The position numbers and the translations under genes were made by a program. Positions 24,808 through 37,581 of a DNA stretch of 64,000 bases are shown here, in pieces. This stretch comes from Haloimpatiens lingqiaonensis (GTDB lineage: Bacteria > Bacillota > Clostridia > Clostridiales > Clostridiaceae), in NCBI RefSeq assembly GCF_901447495.1, contig NZ_CABDWS010000001.1, positions 53,837 to 117,836 on the forward strand, given 5' to 3'. Within the stretch, counting starts at the first letter, position 1. Every line of letters starts with the position of its first letter. Under the pieces are notes generated by a model. It was given only the letters and a program-made list of their open reading frames with translations, did not search any database and had not been told where the DNA came from.

Positions 24808-25629
24808 TTATAGTTTTTCTTTTATGTAATTTTCAATATTTTTATCATATTCAATTCTTATATTGTTTAAAACTGCATTGTTAGAAGAATTAAATTTAAA
24901 TTCTCCCACTTGTTTTATAGGCAATACCTTTGGAGAAGTGCCTGATATAAATAGGGCATCTAGCTTATCTATATTTTTAAAATGGAATCTTTCTTCCCTG
25001 ACATTTACACCTATATTGTTGCATATATGGATAATCATAGCCCTTGTAACCCCTGGAAGCACTTTATCACACGGTGATGTTATAACTTCACTGCCTTGTA
25101 TCATAAATATATTTGATTTACTTCCTTCAGTTATATATCCTTCTCTATCCACTAGTATAGCTTCAAAAGCCTGATTTTTATTTATTTCTTCTGTGACTTT
25201 GCTTCTAAATTCCATATCTATAACTTTAGCCTTTGGATTAGTTCTCTCGCCATGGTAAAGTATAGTTTTTACTCCTTCTTTATACATCTGTTCTGTTGGA
25301 TAACTATGTTTTACAAAATAAACTAAAAAATCCTTATTCTCATTAAAATTAAATACCATCTTAATGTTTCCTATTTTAACATCATTTATTTTTACAAGCT
25401 TCTGCATATTATTTTTTATTTCTTCTACAGTAAGCCACAATTTATCACCTGTTAATTTAGCAGTATTTTGAAGCCTCTCTAAATGATTTTCTAAATACAA
25501 TGGCACTCCATCTATTATTCTTATTACTTCATAAAGAGCTCTTCCTTCCTTTAAATATTTTTCATGGAAACAATTAGTATTTTTAATTTCACCATTTAAT
25601 ATATAAAAATCTTTTATGCACTCAGACAT
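24808..25629 (-). CDS. Class IV aminotransferase (BCAT/aminodeoxychorismate lyase type)
   Basis: A 273-residue fold-type IV PLP enzyme. Landmarks are EGRALYEVIRIIDG with YLENHLERL (N-terminal domain), FRSKVTEEINKNQAFEAILVD around the catalytic Lys region, and EGSKSNIFMI (residues ~168-177). It could be branched-chain aminotransferase, D-amino acid aminotransferase or 4-amino-4-deoxychorismate lyase; sequence alone does not separate these. No folate or branched-chain genes are adjacent. It is 24 bp from the HAD gene upstream. Confidence 0.85.
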   Translation of the reverse strand: MSECIKDFYILNGEIKNTNCFHEKYLKEGRALYEVIRIIDGVPLYLENHLERLQNTAKLTGDKLWLTVEEIKNNMQKLVKINDVKIGNIKMVFNFNENKDFLVYFVKHSYPTEQMYKEGVKTILYHGERTNPKAKVIDMEFRSKVTEEINKNQAFEAILVDREGYITEGSKSNIFMIQGSEVITSPCDKVLPGVTRAMIIHICNNIGVNVREERFHFKNIDKLDALFISGTSPKVLPIKQVGEFKFNSSNNAVLNNIRIEYDKNIENYIKEKL

Positions 25630-25653
25630 AACTACAACATCCCTTTCATAAAA

Positions 25654-26295
25654 TTACTTCCAATATAATACTTCTATATTATCTTTCTTTTTCCTTGCAT
25701 TAATTAAATAAGGTTTACCAACTAATTTAAACAGTGGTAAATCCGCCATGGAATCAGAAAACATATAAGAATTCTTGAAATCTACTTCTATTCCTTCTTT
25801 TTTAATATATTCTTTTAATCTTTTTACCTTTTCTTCACCCTTGCAGTTTTTTCCTATTATCTTGCTTCCGTGTATTCCATCCACCACTTCAAATCTAGTT
25901 CCCATAATTTTATCCACTTCTTTTATGTTATATAATTGATTTAAATAAAATTCTGCTGAAGCGGATATTAGAATTATTCTGTATCCCTCTGATTTTAGTT
26001 TTTTCATGGTATCTATGGCATCTTTGTAAAGTATTTTACTTAACTTTTCTCTATAAAATTCTTTTACTGTATCCTGCATATGTTTTTCTTCAATACCTTT
26101 TATAAATCCTAAAAATTTTTCCTTTGCTTTACCTGCATCATATACCTTTATAGCATAAAAAAATGCTGATATAGCACTCTTTGGAAAGTGAATTATAAAT
26201 TTGGGATTTTTTTTCATCATAAAAAACATAAATTCCATAGCGGTTTCTCTTTTAGTTAAAGTATAATCCACATCAAATATAGCTAATTTTTCCAT
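25654..26295 (-). CDS. HAD-superfamily IB phosphatase (SerB-like)
   Basis: A 213-residue HAD subfamily IB hydrolase. Motif I is FDVDYTLTKRE (residues 7-17), motif II is IILISASAEF (~106-115), and motif III/IV is YMFSDSMADLPLF (~178-190). A helical cap lies between motifs I and II. Such enzymes dephosphorylate phosphoserine or lipid head-group phosphates; the substrate is not evident. It is probably co-transcribed with the class IV aminotransferase. Confidence 0.85.
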   Translation of the reverse strand: MEKLAIFDVDYTLTKRETAMEFMFFMMKKNPKFIIHFPKSAISAFFYAIKVYDAGKAKEKFLGFIKGIEEKHMQDTVKEFYREKLSKILYKDAIDTMKKLKSEGYRIILISASAEFYLNQLYNIKEVDKIMGTRFEVVDGIHGSKIIGKNCKGEEKVKRLKEYIKKEGIEVDFKNSYMFSDSMADLPLFKLVGKPYLINARKKKDNIEVLYWK

Positions 26296-26381
26296 AACAA
26301 TCCTCCAAACATATATTTACCTTATACCAATTATCTCTAATTCTATATTAACACTAATTTTAATTTAATATATTAATTTAA

Positions 26382-26418
26382 AATAAAGAGCCGATGCATA
26401 AGCAGCGACTCTTTACTT
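26382..26418 (-). terminator. Terminator after the DUF1292 gene
   Basis: AAAGAGTCGCTG...CATCGGCTCTTTATTTT forms a stem with a T-rich tail on the minus strand, starting a few bases past the stop. The arm complementarity also allows plus-strand function. Confidence 0.75.
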
Positions 26419-26420
26419 TA

Positions 26421-26792
26421 TTAATCTTCTAATAAGCTTTCATAGTATTCTTTAACTTCATCAAATTCCTCATCATCTGGTATAGCAAGTTCTGCTATTT
26501 CTTCTCCATCACCTATTACTTTGAATAGATATACTGATCCATCTTCTGGGTTTTGAACAATAGCATATTCATTTTCTTTATATGAAAATCCATCTACTAC
26601 TTCGCATTTTACTACGTTTCCATTTTCATCTTCTAAGTCTACCATTAAAGCTTCATGTTCGCCACAACCACATCCACATTCATGATCATGCTCATGTCCA
26701 CCACAGCATCCATGATCTTCACCATGCTCTCCACAACAGCTATGATTTTCTTCTTCATTGCAGCAACATTTTTTTATTTCTTCATTATTCAT
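26421..26792 (-). CDS. DUF1292 protein with Cys/His-rich N-terminus
   Basis: A 123-residue protein. The C-terminal half is a DUF1292 domain (LMVDLEDENGNVVKCEVVD, then FDEVKEYYESLL). The N-terminal ~47 residues are extraordinarily rich in Cys, His and Glu (CCCN, SCCGEHGEDHGCCGGHEH, ECGCGCGEHE), which looks like a metal-binding tail. Most DUF1292 proteins are ~90 residues without this tail. Function is unknown; metal storage or buffering is an inference. Confidence 0.85.
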   Translation of the reverse strand: MNNEEIKKCCCNEEENHSCCGEHGEDHGCCGGHEHDHECGCGCGEHEALMVDLEDENGNVVKCEVVDGFSYKENEYAIVQNPEDGSVYLFKVIGDGEEIAELAIPDDEEFDEVKEYYESLLED

Positions 26793-26893
26793 AGTTATAC
26801 CTCCCCTTATAGGTTATGGTATAATTTTACCCTTAATTTGATAATTTTAAAAGTCTTTTTTAAAATTATTTCATAAAATATATTTTTTTCAGT

Positions 26894-26992
26894 CTAAAAC
26901 ATTCTTTTTGCCCTTCTTATCATCCTTTTCATAGTTCTTCCCATATCATTTATTGACCTTCTCATTCTCATCCTTCTCATCATTCTATCCAT
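26894..26992 (-). CDS. Tiny Arg/Met-rich protein, 32 aa
   Basis: A 32-residue ORF (MDRMMRRMRMRRSINDMGRT... ending KRMF). It is preceded by AAAGGAG about eleven bases upstream of the ATG. The composition is extreme: about ten Arg, nine Met and two Lys. It could be a nucleic-acid-binding or membrane-active micropeptide, or spore associated. I do not recognise a family. The distinct ribosome site and clean stop support translation. Confidence 0.55.
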   Translation of the reverse strand: MDRMMRRMRMRRSINDMGRTMKRMIRRAKRMF

Positions 26993-27184
26993 AATAATAT
27001 CATCTCCTTTCTATTAATATTTTGTACTGATTAGTTTAATTTAAACTATAAATCTTTTGCCAAATTCGGTAGGTTAATCATATATGATTTATTGGATATG
27101 ATTAATCGTGTAGTGTAAAGTGTAGCCATTTTGCCACCTATTGGTCTGCTGGCTTACCAGTTCTTTAAGTAATATTTCTTACTA

Positions 27185-27224
27185 TCACAAATTAATTATA
27201 AAAAACTCCTTGAGTTTTATCCTT
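27185..27224. repeat. 40-bp dispersed repeat, copy 1
   Basis: A 40-bp sequence identical to 41726-41765, centred on AAAACTCCTTGAGTTTT, a short hairpin with a T tail. The flanks also share TACTTCTTAC-type short repeats. It sits in the 27.0-27.3 kb gene-free stretch, which otherwise holds no recognised gene. Confidence 0.85.
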
Positions 27225-27287
27225 CACCTTACTTTTTACTTCTTACTTCTTAACTAATCCCATTACTTACCTGTAAATTTTATATTT

Positions 27288-27420
27288 TTATCCGATGACT
27301 ACCTGCCGTAACACTCCCACTTCTAACAAAGTGGGAGATAACGGCAGCTACGTCCCTGGATAACGATCCCTAACCTTCAGTTGGAGTAAAAACTCCATCT
27401 GAAGTTAAGAGCTCTGTTTA
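27288..27420 (+). repeat. 130-bp structured repeat, copy 2
   Basis: Same element as 14158-14291 in opposite orientation, bounded by TTTA|TCCGATG and GAGCTCTG|TTTA. It lies just downstream of the PFOR terminator. Both hairpins and the TTATCC/GGATAA closing stem are conserved. Confidence 0.9.
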
Positions 27421-27444
27421 TTTTATAACTCCAAAAATTCAATA

Positions 27445-27503
27445 ACTAAAAATAAAAAAGGACTATTCCCCACAAGTGGAAAATAATCCTTTTTTATTTT
27501 TAG
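27445..27503 (-). terminator. PFOR terminator
   Basis: A long stem (CTAAAAATAAAAAAGGA.TATT...AATA.TCCTTTTTTATTTTTAG) with T-runs on both strands, ~20 bp after the PFOR stop. Strong and potentially bidirectional. Confidence 0.85.
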
Positions 27504-27524
27504 TTGTATAATTTTTTAAGCTAA

Positions 27525-31052
<3,528 letters not shown>

Positions 31053-31131
31053 TTAAATCATTCCTTTCTTTAAATATGCAATTTTAAGTGCCAATTTTTA
31101 TTTATATGTAAGGACTGCTAAATTACACAGC

Positions 31132-31560
31132 CTATATATTAGCTAAACTTTTCCCTAATTCGTAAGCTCTATTCATCTGCTCTTCATTAGGTGATTCTCT
31201 TACTACCAAAGTATCCACTACATGGAATCCGTAGTCTATCATTTTTTCCTTCCATTCTTCCATGAATTGCCCATTGTCCCAACCGTAAGATCCAAATAAC
31301 ACAACCTTCTTACCGTTTACAGGAAGCATTTTAAATTCATTAATAAAAGGTTCCATTTCCAATTGTTCAATTTTATTATTGTCCATAGAAGGACTTCCAA
31401 AGGCTACTACATCACTGTCTATAACTTCTTGAACCTTTGCTTCTGAAACCAATTTAATGTTTACCTTTGCATTAGAACTTTCAGCGCCTTCTTTTATCTT
31501 ATTTGCTAAAACTTCCACATTCCCTCCATTGCTCCAGTAAATAATTGACATCTTTTTCAC
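31132..31560 (-). CDS. Flavodoxin
   Basis: A 142-residue short-chain flavodoxin, an FMN-binding electron carrier. The phosphate-binding loop YWSNGGNVEVLA is at residues ~7-18, and VAFGSPSMDNNKIEQ and FGSYGWDNGQF are the FMN-contacting loops. The GTG at 31560, eight bases after GAGAGG, is favoured over a GTG at 31569. Its position beside PFOR suggests it can accept electrons from it. Confidence 0.92.
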   Translation of the reverse strand: MKKMSIIYWSNGGNVEVLANKIKEGAESSNAKVNIKLVSEAKVQEVIDSDVVAFGSPSMDNNKIEQLEMEPFINEFKMLPVNGKKVVLFGSYGWDNGQFMEEWKEKMIDYGFHVVDTLVVRESPNEEQMNRAYELGKSLANI

Positions 31561-31750
31561 AAAACTCACCTCTCAACACTTTGTTTTAGAAAAAATATCC
31601 TATTTTATATTCAATACCCACATATTATTATATACCATATAAAAAATATTTCAACAATTGTTTCATATATATAGTATTTAAATAAATATTGTTACCTTTA
31701 TTTAAATATTTTTCATTGATACAATGGTATATTTACCATTAAATATTATA

Positions 31751-33271
31751 TTATTCGCTTTTTTCTATTATTGTTCTAATTTCTCTAATTAATTCATCTA
31801 TATTGTCCTTATGAATTTTTTCGTAGGAATCTATTCTTTTAATTATTTTATCTTTAATTGAAATTTTATCTTCATTAAAAATATTCTTTCCATTAAATAA
31901 ATCACCTAACTGCATTATTTTTGAATTATATCCTTTACTTTCTAAAGCTTCTTTAAAGCTTTCTTGAACTTCCTTTTCTCCGTGAACTAGTAGTATGCAC
32001 TTAGGTTTATTTTTAAACCCATCCACCCAGTTTAAGAGTCCTTGCCTATCAGCATGACCAGAAAGTCCATCTAACCTATGAATTTCTGCATTAACTGCTA
32101 TTTCTTCGCCAAAAATTTTAATCTTCTTTTCTCCATTTAATATTTTATATCCTAAAGTTCCTTCTGCTTGATATCCTACAAATACTATAGAACTTTCTTT
32201 TCTCCATAAGTTGTGTTTTAAGTGATGTCTTATTCTTCCTGCTTCACACATGCCGCTAGCAGATATAACCACTGCGCCCCTTTGTATTTTGTTTACCTGT
32301 ATAGATTTTTCTACTGAGTCCACGAAAGTAAGCCCACTGAAATTTAAAGGGTCATCCCCTTTTCTTATTAATTTTTTAGCTTCTTCATCATATTCTTCTG
32401 TATGTCTTTCAAATATCTTAGTAGTTTCATTGGCCAAAGGACTGTCTACAAAAAACTTAACATTTTTAAAGAAATTACTTTCCACATATTTATTTAAACA
32501 ATATAGAACTTCTTGAGTTCTTCCCACTGCAAAGGATGGTATTATAACATTTCCACCCCTAGATATAGTATTTTTTATTATAGTAGCTAATTTCTCTAAC
32601 TGATTTGTGATATTACCGTGATATCTATTACCGTATGTTGTTTCTAATATAACATAATCAGCGTAATCTATAATAGTAGGATCTTTTAATATGGGAACAT
32701 TTATATTTCCTAAGTCACCACTATAAACTAGTTTTACTTCTTCCTGTTCCTCTTGCATAAATATTTCAACTATAGCTGCACCTAAAAGATGCCCTGAATC
32801 TTTAAATCTAATTTTAAAACCCGGAAATAATTCTATAAATTTATCATATTTATATCCTCTAAATAAATACATACTTAATTCTGCTATTTTAGCTGTATAA
32901 AGAGGTTCTATAGTATCTAATCCCTGTCTAATTCTCTTTCTGTTTTTCCATTCTACTTCCATCTCTTGTATAAAACCACTATCTCTTAGCATTGCACTGC
33001 ATAAATCCATAGTAGCTTCTGTACAAATAACTTCCCCTTTAAAACCCATTTTATACAAAAGAGGAATTCTTCCACTATGATCAATATGGGCATGAGACAA
33101 TATCACATAGTCTATTTCCTTTGGATTAAAGGGAAATATATTATTTCCCCTTTCCCTTTCATCTTTTCCTTGATACAAACCACAATCTAAAAGTATTTTT
33201 TTCCCACCATATCTAAGAACATGACAAGAACCAGTTACACACCCTGCTGCACCATAAAACTCTAAATCCAT
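31751..33271 (-). CDS. Beta-CASP metallo-beta-lactamase RNase
   Basis: A 506-residue metallo-beta-lactamase/beta-CASP protein with a C-terminal RNA-specificity (RMMBL) domain. Zinc ligands are in SHAHIDHSGRIP (residues ~56-67), SGHLLGAA and YSGDLG. The beta-CASP motifs include VISASGMCEAGRIRHHLKH, and the last His is in GLSGHADRQGLL. It resembles YsfI/CPSF-like RNases rather than RNase J (no J-type C-terminal domain). ATG at 33271 is chosen by the GGGGGAG site. It is 20 bp from murG. Confidence 0.88.
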   Translation of the reverse strand: MDLEFYGAAGCVTGSCHVLRYGGKKILLDCGLYQGKDERERGNNIFPFNPKEIDYVILSHAHIDHSGRIPLLYKMGFKGEVICTEATMDLCSAMLRDSGFIQEMEVEWKNRKRIRQGLDTIEPLYTAKIAELSMYLFRGYKYDKFIELFPGFKIRFKDSGHLLGAAIVEIFMQEEQEEVKLVYSGDLGNINVPILKDPTIIDYADYVILETTYGNRYHGNITNQLEKLATIIKNTISRGGNVIIPSFAVGRTQEVLYCLNKYVESNFFKNVKFFVDSPLANETTKIFERHTEEYDEEAKKLIRKGDDPLNFSGLTFVDSVEKSIQVNKIQRGAVVISASGMCEAGRIRHHLKHNLWRKESSIVFVGYQAEGTLGYKILNGEKKIKIFGEEIAVNAEIHRLDGLSGHADRQGLLNWVDGFKNKPKCILLVHGEKEVQESFKEALESKGYNSKIMQLGDLFNGKNIFNEDKISIKDKIIKRIDSYEKIHKDNIDELIREIRTIIEKSE

Positions 33272-33291
33272 ACTCAACACTCCCCCTTTTT

Positions 33292-34356
33292 TTACCTTTT
33301 AACTATCTTCTCAATAGTATCAATAATAATGTCTGTTCCATTTTTAATGCCGCTTTCACGCATTTTTTTAATGTACAGATGCTTTTCTTTATAAAGCTCA
33401 TCTAAATTTTGCAAAAACACTTCATCACTAGTTTCTTCTTCTTGAAGAACTTTGCTGAAACCACTTCTTTTAAATGAATCAGCATTTAATATCTGATCTC
33501 CTCTGCTGACTTTAGCAGATAGTGGTATTAATAAATTAGGTTTATTTAAAGCTAATAATTCATATATCACATTAGCTCCTGCTCTAGATACTGCCACATC
33601 CGCTGCATTCATAAAATGTTTTAATTCTTCTCCTACGTACTCGTACTGTTTATATCCTTTTTTATCTTCTAAATAAGTATCTAAATTATTTTTACCACAA
33701 ATATGAATAATATCATACTTATTAAGAAGTTCATCTATATTATTCCTAATTAAATCATTTATAAACTTGGAGCCTAAACTTCCTCCTATTACTAATAAAA
33801 CAGGCTTTTCTCCTGTAAATCCACATATTTGTAAAGCCTTAATTTTACTTCCTTCAAATAGCTCCTCTCTTATAGGAGTTCCACTTACAATTCCCTTTCC
33901 ACTTTTTATATGTTTTAAAGTTTCAGGGAAAGTAACGCATATCTTACTGCAGTATGGTAGGGCTATTTTATTTGCTAGTCCCGGTGTCATGTCTGATTCG
34001 TGAGAAACTACTGGAACTTTATTTAATCTAGCTCCTATAACTACTGGTACAGAAACAAATCCACCCTTTGAAAATACCACTTTAGGTTTTTCTCTTTTAA
34101 TTATAGAGGCTGCCTCAAATACTCCCTTTATTACCTTAAATGGATCGGATATATTTTTCAAATCAAAGTATCTTCTAAACTTTCCTGTAGATATGGAATA
34201 ATATTTTATTCCCTGCTCTTCTATTATTTTTCTTTCAATTCCCTGCTCACTACCTATATATTCTATTTCATATCCTAATTCTCTTAGCTTTGGTATTAAC
34301 GCTAGGTTAGGAGTCACATGTCCCGCTGAACCTCCACCAGTCATTATTATCTTCAT
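33292..34356 (-). CDS. murG: UDP-GlcNAc:undecaprenyl-PP-MurNAc-pentapeptide transferase MurG
   Basis: A 354-residue MurG, which makes lipid II from lipid I at the cytoplasmic membrane. The first G-loop [17 protein letters not shown] is at residues ~5-21, the second G-loop [10 protein letters not shown] near 186, and [22 protein letters not shown] near 258. ATG at 34356 is favoured; the ATG at 34365 lies on the ribosome site. It stands away from other division/cell-wall genes, as is common in clostridia. Confidence 0.95.
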   Translation of the reverse strand: MKIIMTGGGSAGHVTPNLALIPKLRELGYEIEYIGSEQGIERKIIEEQGIKYYSISTGKFRRYFDLKNISDPFKVIKGVFEAASIIKREKPKVVFSKGGFVSVPVVIGARLNKVPVVSHESDMTPGLANKIALPYCSKICVTFPETLKHIKSGKGIVSGTPIREELFEGSKIKALQICGFTGEKPVLLVIGGSLGSKFINDLIRNNIDELLNKYDIIHICGKNNLDTYLEDKKGYKQYEYVGEELKHFMNAADVAVSRAGANVIYELLALNKPNLLIPLSAKVSRGDQILNADSFKRSGFSKVLQEEETSDEVFLQNLDELYKEKHLYIKKMRESGIKNGTDIIIDTIEKIVKR

Positions 34357-34501
34357 CTTTTTCATCCTTCCTACTTCTAACTATAATTTTATTATACCTT
34401 TCATTGGTAATTGAAATTACTAAAATTTTAAATTTAAATTTATTAGTTTTAAATATAAAATGAAGTTTGAAATTCCCTAGGAATTTCTTTAATTTATATT
34501 T

Positions 34502-34577
34502 TCAATTGTCAATTGTCAATTGTTAATTGTTAATTATTAATTATTAATTCTTAATTATTAATTCTTAATTCTTAATT
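34502..34577. repeat. Heptad repeat tract (CAATTGT grading to TAATTCT)
   Basis: Ten or more 7-bp units grade from CAATTGT through TAATTAT to TAATTCT. It lies in the gene-free 34.4-34.75 kb stretch between murG and the spore protein gene. The unit change within one tract with constant 7-bp period is notable. Confidence 0.8.
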
Positions 34578-34754
34578 CATATTATATACCACATTGTCCG
34601 TACAATGAAATAAAAATTCAGCAAAAAAACTTCCAATTGAACATTTGTTTTCTATACCTTGTACGTATTTCATGTGTATCCTTCAATCTACCAATATAAT
34701 TAATAGAAAATGTGCAATAATAATAATACACCAATAAAAAAGGAGGTTGTTAAA

Positions 34755-34931
34755 ATGAGAAACTTAGTACCAGAAGCTAGAAATGGATTAAACAGATTTA
34801 AAATGGAGGTAGCTAATGAACTAGGCGTACCATTTACAGATTACAATGGTAATTTAACTTCTAGACAATGTGGTTCTGTTGGTGGTGAAATGGTTAAACG
34901 AATGGTAGAGCAATACGAAAGAACTTTATAA
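34755..34931 (+). CDS. Alpha/beta-type small acid-soluble spore protein
   Basis: A 58-residue SASP (MRNLVPEARNGLNRFKMEVA...), which coats and protects DNA in dormant spores. The GPR-protease region KMEVANELG and the DNA-binding block NGNLTSRQCGSVGGEMVKRM are the family hallmarks. The ATG at 34755 follows AGGAGG by eight bases, so upstream in-frame codons are not used. A monocistronic unit with a hairpin after it. Expression in the forespore (sigma-G) is expected, but a clear promoter was not resolved. Confidence 0.95.
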   Translation: MRNLVPEARNGLNRFKMEVANELGVPFTDYNGNLTSRQCGSVGGEMVKRMVEQYERTL

Positions 34932-34988
34932 AATTAGCTCTATAATACTCATTTCGCAAAACATGGTTTCAATGCTTATTAACTATAT

Positions 34989-35018
34989 GAGGGATATGGC
35001 AAAACGCCATATCCCTTA
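34989..35018. terminator. Convergent hairpin between SASP and recJ
   Basis: A perfect stem AGGGATATGGC-AAAA-CGCCATATCCCT between the converging SASP and recJ genes. Tails on either side are only weakly T-rich, so it is a plausible bidirectional terminator of moderate strength. Confidence 0.6.
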
Positions 35019-35029
35019 ACCATTATAAT

Positions 35030-36790
35030 TTAGTTTGATAATCTAATATCGTTTATTTTTAATTGAAGATAATCCCTGTCCATATAACTATTTTTGAAAG
35101 GTGAAAATATAAGATCCACCTTAAGTCCTTGTGGATTCTCTAATACTCTTAAATATTCATCTCCGTATTCTTCCCTTAATAATTCCATAAACTCTTCCAC
35201 TTTACCAAATCCAAGAGCATCCATAAAATTACCTTCTCTTGTAGAAATGCACCTTAACTTTAATGTATTTTTATCCTTACCTAAAATAGATATAGATTTT
35301 ACCGGTATATTTTTTTCTGCTAAAACAGGAGCTGGATTTCCTTTTCCAAAGGGTTCTAACATTTTTATTTGATTTATAATATCAAAATTAATCTCTCTCA
35401 AAGGCAATCTCTTGTCTATTCTTATTTTGGGTATTATATCCTCATCTGTAAGGCTACAATTTTTTAGTAATGCTTCTCTTAATTTAGGTATATTTTCTTG
35501 TTCTATGGAAAGCCCTGCAGCCATAGGGTGTCCACCAAATTTATATATATATTCTTTACATTTTATAAGCTCTTCAAATAAATTATACTCTTCTATTGAC
35601 CTACCTGAACCTTTTGGCATTTCTTTTCCCTTAGTTAATACGATAGTTGGAACATTATACTTTTCTTTTATTTTTCCAGCCACAATGCCTGCAATACTTT
35701 CGTGTACATTTTCTTTATAAATCAAAAATACCTTTTGATCCTTCATAGAAGATTTTTCTATACTTTCAATAATCTCTTCTACATTTTCATTGGTTATATC
35801 CTGTCTTTTTTTATTTAATTCGTATAAAATCTCAGCTAACTCTTTAGCTCTCTTTTCTTCATTACATAACAAAAGTTCCACTGATAAAGATGCATTTTCC
35901 AACCTGCCTGTAGCATTTATGCATGGTCCTATTTGGAAGCCGATGGTATAGGAATTTATACTCTTACACCCTATATGCTCTATTAAACATTTTAACCCTA
36001 AATTAGAAGTTTTATTTAATTGTTCTAAAGCTTTTTTGGCTATTATTCTATTTTCATCTATTAAATCCACTATATCGCATATGGTGCCAATGCCTGCTAG
36101 TTCTATATACTCATCTATATTATAGTTAACATCTAACTTTTGAAATAAAACTTCAGCAAATTTAAATGCAATGCCTGCCCCACACAAAAGCTTAAAAGGA
36201 TAGTTGCAGTCTTTTCTCTTAGGATTGATAACCGCATTTGCTTCTGGTAAAACATATTTCCTGTTCCCATTTTCCTCTATGAAAGGAAGCTCGTGGTGAT
36301 CTGTTATAACCACAGTCATACCTAATTCCTTAGCTAATTTAACTTCTTCAGTACAGGATATACCATTGTCACAGGTCAATATTACATTTATTCCCTCTTC
36401 ATTAAGTTTCTTTATTCTTTCACAGTTCATACCATAACCTTCTGATTCCCTATCTGGTACATGGTATTTAACATCTGCTCCACAAGCTTTTAAGGCCTTG
36501 TATAATATAGCAGTACTAGTTACTCCATCCGCATCATAGTCTCCATATATACATATTTTTTCAGCCTTTTCTATAGCATCTTTTATTATTTCTGTTCCTT
36601 TATCCATGTCCTGCATTAAAAAAGGATTATGCAAATCTTTAACTGAAGGTTCTATAAATTTTTTTATATCTTCGCTTTCCATAATTCCTCTATGGATCAA
36701 AATTTTCACCACTGTAGGACTTAAATTTGTTTCTCTTGATATTCTTTCAATATCAATTTTAGTATTTCTAAGCAGCCATTTAGATTTCAT
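35030..36790 (-). CDS. recJ: Single-stranded-DNA exonuclease RecJ
   Basis: A 586-residue RecJ, a 5'-3' ssDNA exonuclease in recombination and repair. DHH-family motifs are present: KICIYGDYDADGVTS (residues ~76-90), ILTCDNGIS, TVVITDHHELP and AGIGTICDIVDL. The DHHA1 domain has GGHPMAAGLS near residue 420. Length is typical of Firmicute RecJ. Three tandem copies of the 130-bp repeat lie immediately upstream of its start. Confidence 0.95.
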   Translation of the reverse strand: MKSKWLLRNTKIDIERISRETNLSPTVVKILIHRGIMESEDIKKFIEPSVKDLHNPFLMQDMDKGTEIIKDAIEKAEKICIYGDYDADGVTSTAILYKALKACGADVKYHVPDRESEGYGMNCERIKKLNEEGINVILTCDNGISCTEEVKLAKELGMTVVITDHHELPFIEENGNRKYVLPEANAVINPKRKDCNYPFKLLCGAGIAFKFAEVLFQKLDVNYNIDEYIELAGIGTICDIVDLIDENRIIAKKALEQLNKTSNLGLKCLIEHIGCKSINSYTIGFQIGPCINATGRLENASLSVELLLCNEEKRAKELAEILYELNKKRQDITNENVEEIIESIEKSSMKDQKVFLIYKENVHESIAGIVAGKIKEKYNVPTIVLTKGKEMPKGSGRSIEEYNLFEELIKCKEYIYKFGGHPMAAGLSIEQENIPKLREALLKNCSLTDEDIIPKIRIDKRLPLREINFDIINQIKMLEPFGKGNPAPVLAEKNIPVKSISILGKDKNTLKLRCISTREGNFMDALGFGKVEEFMELLREEYGDEYLRVLENPQGLKVDLIFSPFKNSYMDRDYLQLKINDIRLSN

Positions 36791-36814
36791 TTTTTACTCC
36801 TTTTTCTATAAGTT

Positions 36815-37208
36815 TTATCCGATGACTACCTGCCGTAACACTCCCACTTCTGACAAAGTGGCAGATAACGGCAGCTACGTCCCTGGATAACGATCTCTAA
36901 CCTTCAGTTGAAGTAAAAACTCCATCTGAAGTTAAGAGCTCTGTTTATCCGATGACTACCTGCCGTAACACTCCCACTTCTGACAAAGTGGCAGATAACG
37001 GCAGCTACGTCCCTGGATAACGATCTCTAACCTTCAGTTGAAGTAAAAACTCCATCTGAAGTTAAGAGCTCTGTTTATCCGATGACTACCTGCCGTAACA
37101 CTCCCACTTCTGACAAAGTGGCAGATAACGGCAGCTACGTCCCTGGATAACGATCTCTAACCTTCAGTTGAAGTAAAAACTCCATCTGAAGTTAAGAGCT
37201 CTGTTTAT
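36815..37208 (+). repeat. 130-bp structured repeat, three perfect tandem copies
   Basis: Copies 3-5 of the element at 14158. They are exact 130-bp units (starts of the GATGACTACC core at 36821, 36951 and 37081) joined through shared TTTA, with no spacers. All three share changes not in the single copies (for example GACAAAGTGGCAG in the first hairpin), so they arose by recent local amplification. The array lies in the 5' region of recJ. The following 37209-37581 stretch is AT-rich with no gene seen. Confidence 0.95.
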
Positions 37209-37581
37209 GTTAATTTACATATATAACATAAATAATATCCTTAATTCCAATTCTATATTTAACTCTAATATTATATTTAGTTCTAATAATATCCTTAATA
37301 CTAAAATATAATTATATACTTTATTCTATCATAAATTTTAAGCACTATGTTAAATTTAAAAATGCCGTAAATTATAGTTTACTTTATGTTATAATAATCA
37401 TACTTATTATAAATCAACTGAACTTTGCCAAATGATTTTTAAAATTTATATTGGTTAATAATTGAAAATATAAATATCAATTAATGTGACTTTTCTTAAT
37501 TTCATTTATAAAATCTTTAATTTATTTTAAAACTAATAGAATTTTTTAATTCTTTAAATTACTGTGAAAGGGTTGTGTAAA

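Noticed and set aside
36815..36950. Known riboswitch or leader for recJ
   Set aside because: The same structure occurs in either orientation at gene ends, so it behaves as a repeat rather than a cis-regulator tied to recJ.
36815..37208. CRISPR array
   Set aside because: The 130-bp units are directly abutting with no unique spacers, and single copies occur elsewhere; no cas genes are present.
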